The notes beneath the pieces were generated by a model. That model searched no databases. It was not told where the DNA came from and worked only from the letters and a program-made list of their open reading frames with translations. The position numbers and the translations under genes are program-made. This document shows, in pieces, positions 10,680-20,384 of a stretch of 64,000 bases of DNA. Position 1 is the first letter of the stretch; each line of letters begins with the position of its first letter. The stretch comes from Moniliella sp. 'wahieum' (taxonomy: Eukaryota; Basidiomycota; Moniliellomycetes; Moniliellales; Moniliellaceae): contig RSEE01000077.1 of assembly GCA_003971905.1 (NCBI GenBank), forward strand, positions 186,001-250,000, read 5' to 3'.

Positions 10680-11908
10680 ATGCCCGTGAGCGACTCATCT
10701 GCCTCGACACCTCCTACCAGTGCTAGCCAGTCCGACTGGCCCCCCGCCATGCTGCCCACGCTCACACTCACCCCCGCCTTGTCGCATGAAGTTGGTGATC
10801 CGGTGGGCGACGACCCGGACGAGTCTATGGGAAAATCCCACCACAAGCTCGACCACGACACGTTTACGGATGAAGATGATTTGTCCGGTGACGACCTATC
10901 CTTCCCCACCGACTCGATGCGTCTTGGCTACCTAGACTCCAACACTAGTTTCACCACGTTTCTGCGTCCCGATCCAGATGCGTCCTCTGTGCCGCCGCAT
11001 ACTGACTCGGCGTCGCAAGAGGAACCTACGGAAGACGAAGAGGCGGCCATTACAGCGACACTTGCTCGTTGGTCCGAGCGAGATCGGCAGCGACGCAAGA
11101 CGGTGCGCCAACGACGGCCTGCGCCAACCTCCACTCAGCCTGCTGATACTGAAGCTGGCGCCACCAACCCAGGACTGCTTCGTCGTCTATCTACGCTTCG
11201 TCGTCCGCGTGCCAGTGCAAAAGCGAGCGTTTCATCCGCCGCACCACCAGCCTCGGGAACCGTACCATCGGTGAACCAAGCACGTTCCACCACAGCACTT
11301 GCTCCCGGCGCGCAGTCACCAGGCTCACCTCGTGGCAACGCATCTCTTTCCGCTTCACCCGGCGCGGGGAGCGGCGAGTCAGTTACGGGGTTGGGTCTGG
11401 TGATGCGGGACCATCAAGAGGTGGATATGGTGGATATGGTCTCACGTGCCAAGAAGGGGAAACGGCCTGAAAAACCAGGCTTATCCAACCCGCGACCTAC
11501 GGTCCAAAAACCTTTGGTCACAGCGGGCCCGGCACCCGTACGAAGCATGTCTCTCCACCCCCCGCCTCGGGAGTACGGGCGACGTGGACGGGCACGTGGA
11601 CGAGGCCGTGATCGTGATCGTGATCGTGATCGTGATCGTGATCGTGATCGTGATCGGCACCGGTCTCATCCGTTATCTCTTCGTCCTCTTCCCCTTCTTC
11701 TTCTCCTTCACATTCACCTTCTCCTTCGCCCCTCTCTTCAGCAGAGGCTAGCCCATCTCGTCCCCGCTCCCCGGCGTTTATGCATGGCAAACCTGATGAG
11801 CCAGTTAGGGAGCGAGGGGTATGGCTCACCGACTTTCTCTGTTGCCTATCCAGTTCAACTACCGAAAGAAGCCCAGGCTGGACGGACCAACCCTCTCGAG
11901 TAAGATAA
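10680..11908 (+). CDS. Hypothetical Ser/Pro- and acid-rich protein with an (Arg-Asp)n run
   Basis: I do not recognise the family. From the start MPVSDSSAS at 10680 the product is mostly disordered: an acidic block (DEDDLSGDDLSFPTDSMRLG), a basic block (RWSERDRQRRKTVRQRR), Ser/Ala/Pro-rich linkers, then an Arg-Asp dipeptide run encoded by eight perfect GTGATC copies (11608-11655). In the original frame the read ends at 11903. With one missing base after the repeat it continues Ser-rich (SHSPSPSPLSSAEASPSRP), then RERGVWLTDFLCCLSSS, and stops at 11908. The second version has more protein-like sequence and matches the shift pattern of neighbouring genes. The tail motif may be the only folded part. 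Confidence 0.5.
11608..11655 (+). repeat. (GTGATC)8 hexanucleotide repeat
   Basis: Exactly eight perfect copies (48 bp) in the coding region. The in-frame product alternates Arg and Asp. The length is a multiple of three, so copy-number change would not shift the frame. Confidence 0.95.
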
Positions 11909-12161
11909 AAAGAGTGTCGAACTCCTTCGTTCTTCCAGTGACTAGTGACGTCGCCCCGCCTTGCCTTCATCCCCTCTTTTCCCCTCCCGTCCTAAGGCCT
12001 AAGGCCCATTCACTTCCTTTGGGCCTGGTCAGGAGATTGCATGGGTGTCCCTGGATGTACTCTTTTCGTTTGGCTTGGTTTCATTTCGTTTCGTGCGTTT
12101 CCTTTTTCCTGTTCTTTGTTTTTTGCTCGTCCTGGACACTGCGCACTTGTCGATGTTTCCC

Positions 12162-12283
12162 CCCCCCTCTTGCCCCTCTTTCCCCTCTTTCCCCTCTTGC
12201 CCCTCTTGCCCCTCTTGCCCCTCTTTCCCCTCTTGCCCCTCTTGCCCCTCTTGCCCCTCTTGCCCCTCTTGCCCGCCTTGCCC
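12162..12283 (+). repeat. 9-bp C/T-rich minisatellite
   Basis: About 13 tandem copies of CCCCTCTTG with CCCCTCTTT variants. It lies in the 11909-12550 interval, which holds no gene and separates the Ser-rich gene from tRNA-Glu. The strong strand asymmetry gives spurious long open frames on both strands. Confidence 0.93.
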
Positions 12284-12541
12284 CACTGTAGTACGCACAT
12301 GGTTATACCCTCTCTATTGTTCCTACGTCAGTGGCCCCAGGGCCCACCCCAACCTATCTCACTCGTGAACCCGTTCTTGACTGCCATCATGCACCCTGCC
12401 ATGGGTAGATGAGATGCCATTGTTGCAGCCAAACGAGATGGAAAAGGAAAGCAAGTAGTGCGATGCGATGACAGAGGGAGCGCCTAGACCCCCTGATCAG
12501 CTCGATCAAGAGTTACTAGTTACATGTTACACTGACGATAC

Positions 12542-12550
12542 AAAAAAAAA
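12542..12550 (-). terminator. Pol III terminator of tRNA-Glu
   Basis: Nine A on the + strand, hence nine T on the transcribed strand, starting right after the discriminator base. Confidence 0.9.
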
Positions 12551-12638
12551 TTCCCCAACCGGGAGTCGAACCCGGGTCTTCACGGATCAGACCGAGCGTC
12601 TTGAAAGCGTGACATCATAGCCGTTGGACCATTGAGGA
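12551..12638 (-). tRNA. tRNA-Glu(TTC) with 16-nt intron
   Basis: On the minus strand, acceptor TCCTCAA pairs with TTGGGGA (one T-G wobble), followed by discriminator A. The D-loop AACGGCTATGAT, anticodon stem TCACG/CGTGA, loop CTTTCAC with anticodon TTC, and T-arm CCCGG-TTCGACT-CCCGG are canonical for fungal tRNA-Glu. A 16-nt intron (AGACGCTCGGTCTGAT) sits one base 3' of the anticodon, the standard eukaryotic position. The mature form is 72 nt. All stems are intact, in contrast to tRNA-Thr. Confidence 0.97.
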
Positions 12639-12889
12639 GTGATGTGTAGTTCTCGCAACAGAAGCCCAACTGCATTCACTCAACGAGTAGATTTGTAATT
12701 CCCCTTCCGCCCGGGCCAAGTTTCAAAATTGGCATTACTAAGAAAGAAGGCGAGACTGCGCTGGTGCCTTTATTTACCTTGGCTATCATCCTGAGCCTGA
12801 CCACGCCTCGGTCCCGCTTAGTCCTGGTCCTACCAGCAAGAGCAAGCGCGTCCCGACCGCCTTCTTGGTCTCCACCGTCCTCCTCCATC
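12639..12889. promoter_or_regulatory. Divergent spacer tRNA-Glu / QCR9
   Basis: This short 250-bp spacer acts as upstream region for both the tRNA (-) and QCR9 (+). I see no gene in it and no motif I can name with confidence. Confidence 0.4.
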
Positions 12890-13375
12890 ATGGCTCTGTC
12901 CCGCAGCATCTACAACGTGCTCTTTAAGCGCAACCCCGTCTTGTACGTCCTCTTTCTCCGTGATGGCTGGATGGTTCCCTGCGGAGGCGCAGCTAACGCC
13001 CAAGTTCGGCACAGTGTGAGCGCTTGCTTCTTTGGCGGCTTTGCCTTCATGGTTGGCTTTGACCAGGTCACTACGGCCTGGTGGGACAAGCACAACTACC
13101 CCGTACGTTACCGTTACCGTTACTCTTTTCCCCTTGTGCTTCATGCCTCATGCTTCATTATGCCCTCCCGCCCACATCGATCGACCCCGCGCGTTGGTAC
13201 GAGCACCGGGTCAATTGCCCTGCGGGCGCGGGGGTGGGGGCGCCTTGACAGACACCCTTGTTACCGATTTGGGGGGACGAGATGACTGACCCAGTTTGTG
13301 TTCTTCTGTGTCCAGAAGCAGTGGAAGGACTTGCGTGGCAAGTACCTTACCAGTGCTCCCGAGGAGGAGGAGTAA
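12890..13375 (+). CDS. QCR9: QCR9: subunit 9 of cytochrome bc1 complex (complex III)
   Basis: Qcr9 is a small single-helix subunit of ubiquinol-cytochrome c reductase in the mitochondrial inner membrane, needed for stable Rieske/cytochrome c1 assembly. Three exons (12890-12942, 13015-13102, 13316-13375) give a 66-residue protein, the length of yeast Qcr9. It starts MALSRSIYNVLFKRNPVF, has a membrane segment VSACFFGGFAFMVGF, then WWDKHNYPKQWKDLRGKYL and an acidic APEEEE end. Intron 1 has a GTACGT donor, a perfect GCTAACG branch site (about 12992) and an ACAG acceptor. This is one of the few genes here with no frame disruption. Confidence 0.96.
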
Positions 13376-14069
13376 GTAACTAGTAACGAGTAACTAGTAA
13401 TCTCAGATGGTCTAGCCCCTGTCGTTTCTCCATGGTAGACGGGAGAGCGACTGCTGCTCGTTCCTGCTATGATCGTCACTGCCCAATCGCACGCGCCTCT
13501 TTGAATTCGACAGGTAGTCCCTCGTGAGGGAGGAGACGGAGAGACTGGTCTCAGGAGGCAAAGGGGAGTAGCCTAATGGTGCACGCATACGCCGCAGCGC
13601 GAGAGGAAGAGATGCGGCAGGTATGTTGATTTCGGGGATCTGCCCTACTTGGCGAGAGAGTGGGGCGGCCGGGCGGGAATTTGACGGCGATGATGATCGA
13701 TTGCGCTATGGTCAGTGGTATGGGAGTAGAGAGCCATTTGGTTGATCCTGCCCAGCCAGAGCAGGCAGGCGGTGTTGCGGGGATGCGCGCGGCGTAGGCT
13801 GAGCGCTGTCGCTTGTGTCATGGTGCCATGTGCCATGCAGGAGATGCAGGCAAGTGTGACGTGGCGCTCATTAATCAGTCCAGCATCAGCCCCTGATTAT
13901 CTAATGCTTACTTGGCTGCGGATGGGTTGTCAGTTGAAATGTTAGTCAATCGTTAAACGTTACGAGGCGAAACGAGCTAAACGCCGACCAACATCAGCCC
14001 TGCTCTCGCGCCCACCGGGAGCATCTCCAATCGCATTCACATTCGCATTCGCATTCGCATTCGGAGTCT
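13376..14069. other. Intergenic region
   Basis: No gene seen. Two copies of GTAACTAGTAA (13376-13387 and 13390-13400) lie directly at and after the QCR9 stop. A short CATTCG hexamer repeat (about 14036-14062) ends just before the start of the Zn2Cys6 gene. Confidence 0.5.
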
Positions 14070-17000
14070 ATGCCCGACACGGCGCCTTCCACTGCGGCCC
14101 ACTTGCCCCCGCCGCCCTCCCATCCGCGTAAGCGAGCTGCCGATGCCCACGATGACGACAGCCCAGAGTCCGCTTCGCCCTCTCCTGCCTCGGGCAAGAC
14201 GCCAGCTCACCCCCCTGTCAAGGCCGCGTGTCTGTTCTGCCGATCTCGGTCCGTGCTTCCTCTCCTGCCTCACATGCCTGTCCCCGCGCCCAATTGACCC
14301 AATTGACCCTCTTGACCCTCTTGACCGCGTGACCCTCTTGACCCTGCTTAGGAAATCCAAGTGCGACGGACAGAGGCCATGCAAGACATGCATTGCTAGG
14401 AAGCGCGAAGATGAGTGTGTCTACACCGCGTCGAGGCGTGGTGCGAAGCGTCGGATGATCGACCCCACCGAACTGCGTCAGCATCTGCAAGAGCTCTTGG
14501 GCCTGAGCTCGTTGCCGAATGACATTCGCGTGCCTGGCCGTGTGGCGCAACTGCAACCGTTTCAGCGGTCCGACTTGAGTTCCATGAGTTCCTACGAGCT
14601 CGCCTTGTTGCAGGAAGCCATTCAAGCTGAGCGTGCACGCCAGCAAAGCGCAAATGTCACCGCGCCATCTGGGAGCAACATCAAGGCGCCTTCACTTCCT
14701 TCCTCTTCTTTGGTGTATTCGTCGGGACGAGGAGCTTCTACAACCCCCCCAGCCACCTACTTCCCTTGCGTTCCAGACAACCTTTTGCCCCGCCCTCAGT
14801 GCCCAATGCGCTTCCACCACCCGACGCGGGAACTGCTGCCGACTGCTCCGACCTGCGTACTCTTGTAGCTGGTGCGTTGGAGAAGCTGAACGTGGAGGAG
14901 AGCGTCGCCATGCAGCAGCAGTTGGCTCTCCACACTCTTGACCCACTTGTTACGGGACCGGGTGGAACGAGTGGATCGGCACCTATTCCTGCTGGCACCG
15001 GTGTCCAAGACGCATTTCAATTTACCTTTCCATCCACCTCGGTGAATTTGGTTCCGTCCCTGCCCGAAGGGAGGGGCGTGCCTCCACAAGGACCCAACCA
15101 ACTGGATCGGTTGGCTCCCTTGGCGGCTCAAGTGATTCAGCAACAGAGTCAGAGAAGAGCGGGGTCCGTCTCGGCTTACGACCCTACTGCCACTCGACTA
15201 AGCAGCCCTGATCGTACTCGTGACCTGCTCACCTCGTTTTACCTTCATCTGTACTCGTTCCTGCCCGTCTTACTGCCCCCACCACCTGGAGACATATGTG
15301 GGATGGTATAGCTCTCACCGCTCACCGTTCCTCTTGGCCTTAGAGGCCGTGCTGCCGTTCCTGGAGGACAAAGTGGAAGAAGAACCATGCGAAGGGCCTG
15401 ACGCGTTCAACTCGTCCTCTCGCCAAGCGCGTCGTCAGTCTGCTGCCCGCTTTGCGCGCCAAGCTGGCGATGCGATCGAGGAAGCTCTGGGGCGATGGAA
15501 GAGCAAGCCGATTGGGGCGTCTTGTTGGAAATTATCCAAGCGTTGGTCATCTTGTCGATTTTCGAGTACGGTTCGGGCCGGGCCGTCAAAGCGCGGATCA
15601 AGGCGGACCAAGCACTGAGCTTGGCCATGTCTCATGGTCTGCATCGTATGTCGTCCCTACCTGCGTTTGAGGCGCTGGTATCCCCCGATCTCAGCCGCCT
15701 CCTCCACCTCATCCCGTACCTTGTTGGGCAAGTTTTCCGCCCCGCTCCTGTTCGAGATGAGTAAGCGGATTTGGACGGCCTGGACAGGGTTGTTTTATGC
15801 CTCGTTCAATACGGGCAAGCTCTTGACCATCTCTGCGGATGATCCAAGGGTTACCTCTGCCTTGCCCTCGGGAACGGGCATGGCAGCGGAAAATGAGTGG
15901 GAAAAGCATGTTTCCACTCTTCGGTTTATGTTGTTGGTGCAAGAGCGTGTATCGGCGTTTGTGCAATCGCTTTCGCCCGATACGGAGCAGCCCACTCCCT
16001 CACCCGGACCTACGTTTCACGACCCCCTGGCGCCCAGTTCGGTTTTCTCACCTTTTCCACGACGAGTGGGAGTCGTGAGCATCTGGCGGATAGTATGCGT
16101 TCGATCGACAAGGCGTTAGGGAAGCAAATTGAAGAGCTGGAGAAACAGCCACTTCCATGGCACTTGCCCACCTTCCAAGGTCGGCCCAAGACCCTGCTCC
16201 AAGTCGAGAAGCCTGTCGAGTTACATGCGGTTGATGAATTCAGGCCAGCTCTGGGCTGGTTGTGTCTCCATCTGTACTCGGCACTGCAAGGTGCTTCGAT
16301 ATTCGAACGCAAACTCTGTTTCCTCAAGTGCATCCCAGATGAGAAACCTAAACCTACGCCCCATCCCACTCCGTCCGTGTCCAGCCCCCCAGCTGATCAG
16401 ACCCCAGCCACAGCTGCTACCCTACCTGCTACCGTACCTGCTACCGTACCTGCTACTGCCCTCGCCGTACCTACACCCGCACCCGGCACGACGTCAATCA
16501 CTTCCGTTCCGGTCCCTGGACTGGACGTGTTCAGTACAGTTTTTGCGCCGGACACGTTAGCTGCCGACTTGGAGCCGGCTGTAGGGCCAGTGGAAGCAGG
16601 TTGGGCTTGGGACGACCTGGACCAGCTCACGGCCCAGCTCAGTACGGAGCTTCCGCAAGCTGCGGATACGGATTTGATGGGCGATTGGTTGTTGCGCATG
16701 ACCGGCCTTACCGCCCCGAACGGGGTGGACGTGGAGGGGAACGGGACGGAGGTGGTAGAGCCCGTTTCAGGGGCGCAGGCCACACAGGCACACAGGCAAC
16801 ACGGGCAACACAGGCCACACAGGCTACACAGGCTACACGCCTACCATTAGCTGCCGAAGCCGAGACGTCGCCAACATGGTTACCAGAAGTGGTAGGCAAG
16901 CCGAGGGGGAGCACCCGTTCGAAGCGCGCTACTCGCTGGAGCGGTGCGTGTACGCGTCGAAGCGTCTTCTCGAGGTGCTAGGTCACGAGCAACTGATGGT

Positions 17001-17353
17001 CAATCCGTATTTGGCATGTGAACATGTCTTGGCGGCATTTACGTTGCTGGTACAAGGTTGAGCGTCAGTACCAATCTGGATGCGAGCGAGGTTGTGCAAG
17101 GTAATGGGATGGGGCTGGACCTGATCCAGTCGGCCGAGCAGTCAGCTGCCCTGTCTCGCCCCGAGATGGCAGCAGCAACTTATCGCCCGACCGACAAGTC
17201 GTCTTGAGCCAAATTTGGTTCCATGTCAGTCGCATTCATGCTGCGCTCACCCGCCAAGCGCACCACTGGGACATGGTCGTCCCAATGGCTCAGGAGGTAC
17301 AAGTTTGTCTGCAGACGAGCGAGATGTTGTTTGACCAGTCGCAGAACGCATGA
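14070..17353 (+). CDS. Zn2Cys6 (fungal-type) transcription factor with MHR domain
   Basis: This is a nuclear DNA-binding regulator. The binuclear cluster is split by an intron (14249-14351): KAACLFCRSR joins KSKCDGQRPCKTCIARKRED and EC, giving all six Cys. A linker with helical LAPLAAQVIQQQSQRR follows, then a fungal transcription-factor middle homology region (about 15220-17350), including LLTSFYLHLYSFLPVLLPP, VILSIFEYGSGRAVKARIKA, RIWTAWTGLFYASFN, ALGWLCLHLYSALQGASIFE and CVYASKRLLEVLGHEQLMV. A Pro/Ala/Thr-rich and acidic insert (about 16340-16860) interrupts this region. The frame must change several times. A stop at 17207 exists in one frame, but a one-base shift continues into the amphipathic end SQIWFHVSRIHAALTRQAHH, stopping at 17353. 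The regulated pathway cannot be told from sequence. Confidence 0.9.
14249..14351 (+). other. Intron splitting the Zn2Cys6 cluster
   Basis: GTCCGT donor and GCTTAG acceptor, 103 nt. It contains repeated TTGACC/TTGACCCTC units (about 14297-14345), which supply several branch-point-like TTGAC sequences. Splicing joins CRSR to KSKCDG. Confidence 0.85.
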
Positions 17354-17772
17354 CCTTCCCGTCTTGGTTCGGCTTGGGCTTAGGCTTGGCCTTGCGCTTC
17401 GACTTGGCTTTGCCCTCCACTCCTCGTACAGGATGGATGGATATGGATCCACAAGTACACATTGCATGCCTAACGGATTTAAAGGACGGAAAGGGGTGCA
17501 GAAGCGGGTATCAGAGCATCCATTCGTAGCAGCTCAGAGCAGGGGGGTGTCTGTGCGTGTGTGTGTGGCGGCGACCGTTTTGTCGAGACGGCCTCACCAG
17601 AAAACACTACACCTCATCGCCATGCCGATGAGGACCAACGCTGGTCTCGTCAGGCCTCAGGTCCGTGCTGACGCATACCAGGCCTTGACGAAGGCGCAAC
17701 TCTTCCCTCATCGACTCGATCATGGACCGGTATATACCTGCCGAAACGCAAATGCAATGCAATAAGGAGTTT
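17354..17772. other. Convergent spacer
   Basis: 3' flanks of the Zn2Cys6 gene (+) and ISC1 (-). A short TTGGCTTxGGC-like repeat occurs near 17367-17410. No gene supported. Confidence 0.5.
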
Positions 17773-19258
17773 TTATGAGTTTGAGCCGGCGTTTTGCGAC
17801 TGGAGCAGAACGTACGTTTTTCCCACTCGCCCCAGATGAGGCCCGTGTAGAGGAACGTGGTGCCGGCGGCGCCTGAAGCGAGCGCCAAGCAGGTCAGCAG
17901 GACGCGCATGGGCGGTGCAGGATGCGAAGCCAGGCACAGGAGTACAGCCAGGGCGAGCGTAGTGCCAAAGCCGGAAAGCCATCGCAGCTGGTTCGTTTTG
18001 GCCTGCTCTAGCCACACGAGGGCTGCAATGCATGAAGTGAGGCAGTCAATGGCAGCTGTAGCGTCCGGTACGTCGTCGGTGGGGTGGGTAACGTGTGCGC
18101 TTCCTTGATGGCGTGGTAGGCGCCGAAAGGGCAAACGTGGCCTCGACACCAAAGTGATCCGAGACGTTGAGGTTGAGGGGGGGGATAGGCTGTGTGCATG
18201 TAACGGAGCATGCGAGCGGGATCAACAAGCTCGGGGACGAAACAGAAGAAAAGCCAGTGCATACGGTACCGCGCATACAGGGCGGAGTGTAGTAGATGTA
18301 ATCCAGACGTTTGCCTGCGCCCGCCAAGGCGCGTGGGTCCAGTGGTTTTCCGGCGGTCCATGAGTTGAGGGGAGAGTCACAGGTGACGCCGAGCTGGGTC
18401 AGTGCGCGAGCTGGATCAGGCGCCCCAGTGACGTCCCCCAGAGGACGAGGTAACGAAACGGCCATCTCGGGCAGATCTGGGTGGAGAGCAAGGAAGGTAT
18501 CCGTCAATCCCCCACGTGGCGCAGCAAGCGAGCCGAGAGCGAGGGCGGGGTGCAGTTCAAATCGCCCATCTGCAGGAAAAGAACAGGGGGAAGTGTCAGC
18601 TGCCCCTCAGAGCCTTCGTGTGGAAGAAAGAAGCGGGACAGAAGAGCGCCGGAGGGAGAGTGAGGGGGGGGGGGGCGGGGGGGGACGTACAACGAGAACA
18701 TGGCGACCTTGCTCGGCGCTATCCCGGGCCCATTGGGCCAGTTGCCAAGTTTGGGTGATGCGGGGAGATCGGGTCCATTCCGGTCCGTCCTCTCCACCTG
18801 CAGCGACAGTATGGGTGATCCAAACGTCGAGGCCCTGGGGCAGTCCGGGCACGGCAACCGTAGCGCATCCGGCACCTTTGCCTACAATCCAGTCCCCCCT
18901 GGCAACAGCAGCTGGCAGGCCATTGTAGTCGTAGCTGATGGAGCGCGTGCGTAGGATGGGGAAGCGGCTGAAGAGCGCAAGGCCCATGCCCCAGGCTCCG
19001 CCATAGAAAAACTTGCTGTACGGGAGGCGGGTGGACAGAGCGGCCTGCAGCTGGACATAGTCCACGTGTGATACCCACAGCTCCTGCAGCCCAACCAGGT
19101 CGTACTCGCTCTCGGCGAGCGACTGGGCGATGGCCCGCAGACGCATCTGCTTGTGTGGACAAGGGCTCAGGAAGGCCCCACACATTGAGCGTCAAGACGC
19201 GCAGCTGCGTGGGCGCCGGTGTGGGCACGCTGGAAGCGCCAGCAGGGGCAGCGGCCAT
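17773..19258 (-). CDS. ISC1: ISC1: inositol phosphosphingolipid phospholipase C / neutral sphingomyelinase
   Basis: Isc1 hydrolyses complex sphingolipids to ceramide in ER and mitochondrial membranes. Visible in order: QLRVLTLNVWGLPEP at the N-terminus (start 19258), LVGLQELWVSHVDY with the Mg-binding Glu, FFYGGAWGMGLALFSRFPI, the GDLN motif (after an intron with GTACGT donor and TGCAG acceptor, about 18690-18570), KRLDYIYYTPP, and the catalytic SDHFGVEATF. The C-terminus carries two hydrophobic helices (about 18000-17830: TTLALAVLLCLASHP and LLTCLALASGAAGTTFLYTG), as in yeast Isc1. Frame changes occur near 19150, between the GDLN exon and the following block, and near the end. The last read finishes LLQSQNAGSNS at 17773. 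The gene is divergent from the secreted lipase. Confidence 0.93.
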
Positions 19259-20384
19259 GATGGATGGTGGGGTCCAAGCCGCCTAGCCCGTAGTTACTTG
19301 TCCGCCTGAGATGCAGCTGAGCCTCAGGACAGCTGGCTGTAGTTGGTACTGAGTGGAGCCTGCGCAGGGCCTGCTCGCTAGCTTTCCGATTTCAGAGAGA
19401 TCTCTCAAATCCAGCGTGGAGCTTCACTTGAAGCTCCGAAGCAGGAACCCAGGTCACGTGTGTGACATCTGATCACATGTGTGAGGGGTGATGTGCAATC
19501 CCATTGGTGGTGGCTGCACACGTGCGTACGTACACGTGTCACGTGCCCCTGGGACGAGACGGACGAGGCAGAGGGATCTTCGATCTGCGCATTCTGACAC
19601 GGGCGGCGTGGGGGCGGGGGACTGGGCTGGTGCCTGCCCCAGCACACTGGCCCCTGACAAGTTGACAGGGCGCGAGCCGAAAGAGGGGGCTTGCCTCAGT
19701 CGCCCCCTGCGGGTGGGGTGCGCAAATCCCTCGCAGGCGCTACAGTGCCCCCCGGCTCGAGGGCGAATTCCGAGCCAGGCGCAGAGGCAGGGCGGTGCGT
19801 GTGTGTTGGGTGCTCGCGGGGCGCGTGGCATGGGGCCAGTCGACAGCCCATGTGGAATGGCGCTGGGCAGGGCAGCAGCCACGCCATGGGGGGGGCACGA
19901 GGCCGCTGCGTCTGCGCGGTGCCTGAGCGCACAAGCCTCCGCCTGCTGTTCCCGCTCGGCGCGCCCTGCGCTGCGACACTGGCCCCACGCCTGCCCCAGC
20001 GCCAGCCGCACGCGCAAGACGTACGATCCACCGCACACGGCAGCCCGGCAGGGCTCCCTCCAGCATGCAGCATTCAATGTTCAGGCCCAGGCTTCGCTCG
20101 CCGAGCCGCGAGGCACACCGCAGACAACCCCACCTGTCTTTCCTAACCCTCTCTCCGCCCCGCAATCCCTCTCCGCCCCGCTTTGCCTGCGGAGACAACA
20201 CCCACGCTTCTCCTCTTCTAGCCCCACCACCACCACCTCCTCCTCCTCCTCCATCCCCATCCCATCCCCATCCCCCCCCCCCACGTTCTTTACTTCCGTT
20301 GCCTTCTGCCTTCGGCCCACCTTCGTTACCGGTTACCCCCGCTCCACTCGGGCGTACACCTCCCACCCTGACCCTTGTCTCACC
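19259..20384. promoter_or_regulatory. Divergent ISC1/lipase promoter region with four CACGTG boxes
   Basis: Four perfect CACGTG palindromes lie within 91 bp (19455-19460, 19519-19524, 19533-19538, 19540-19545), plus TCACATGTGTGA-like sequence at 19473 and an inverted CCAAT (ATTGG, 19503-19507). This is the binding pattern of bHLH proteins (Cbf1/Pho4 type), and TCACGTGTGTGA resembles SREBP sites. The cluster is 200-290 bp from the ISC1 start and about 840-930 bp from the lipase start. The long + frame across 19488-20380 is not supported as a gene. Just before the lipase start the DNA is C/T-rich. Confidence 0.55.

Noticed and set aside
19488-20384. Long + frame upstream of the lipase as part of the lipase gene
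   Set aside because: It lacks a domain and runs through the promoter. The lipase has a good start codon and signal peptide at 20385.
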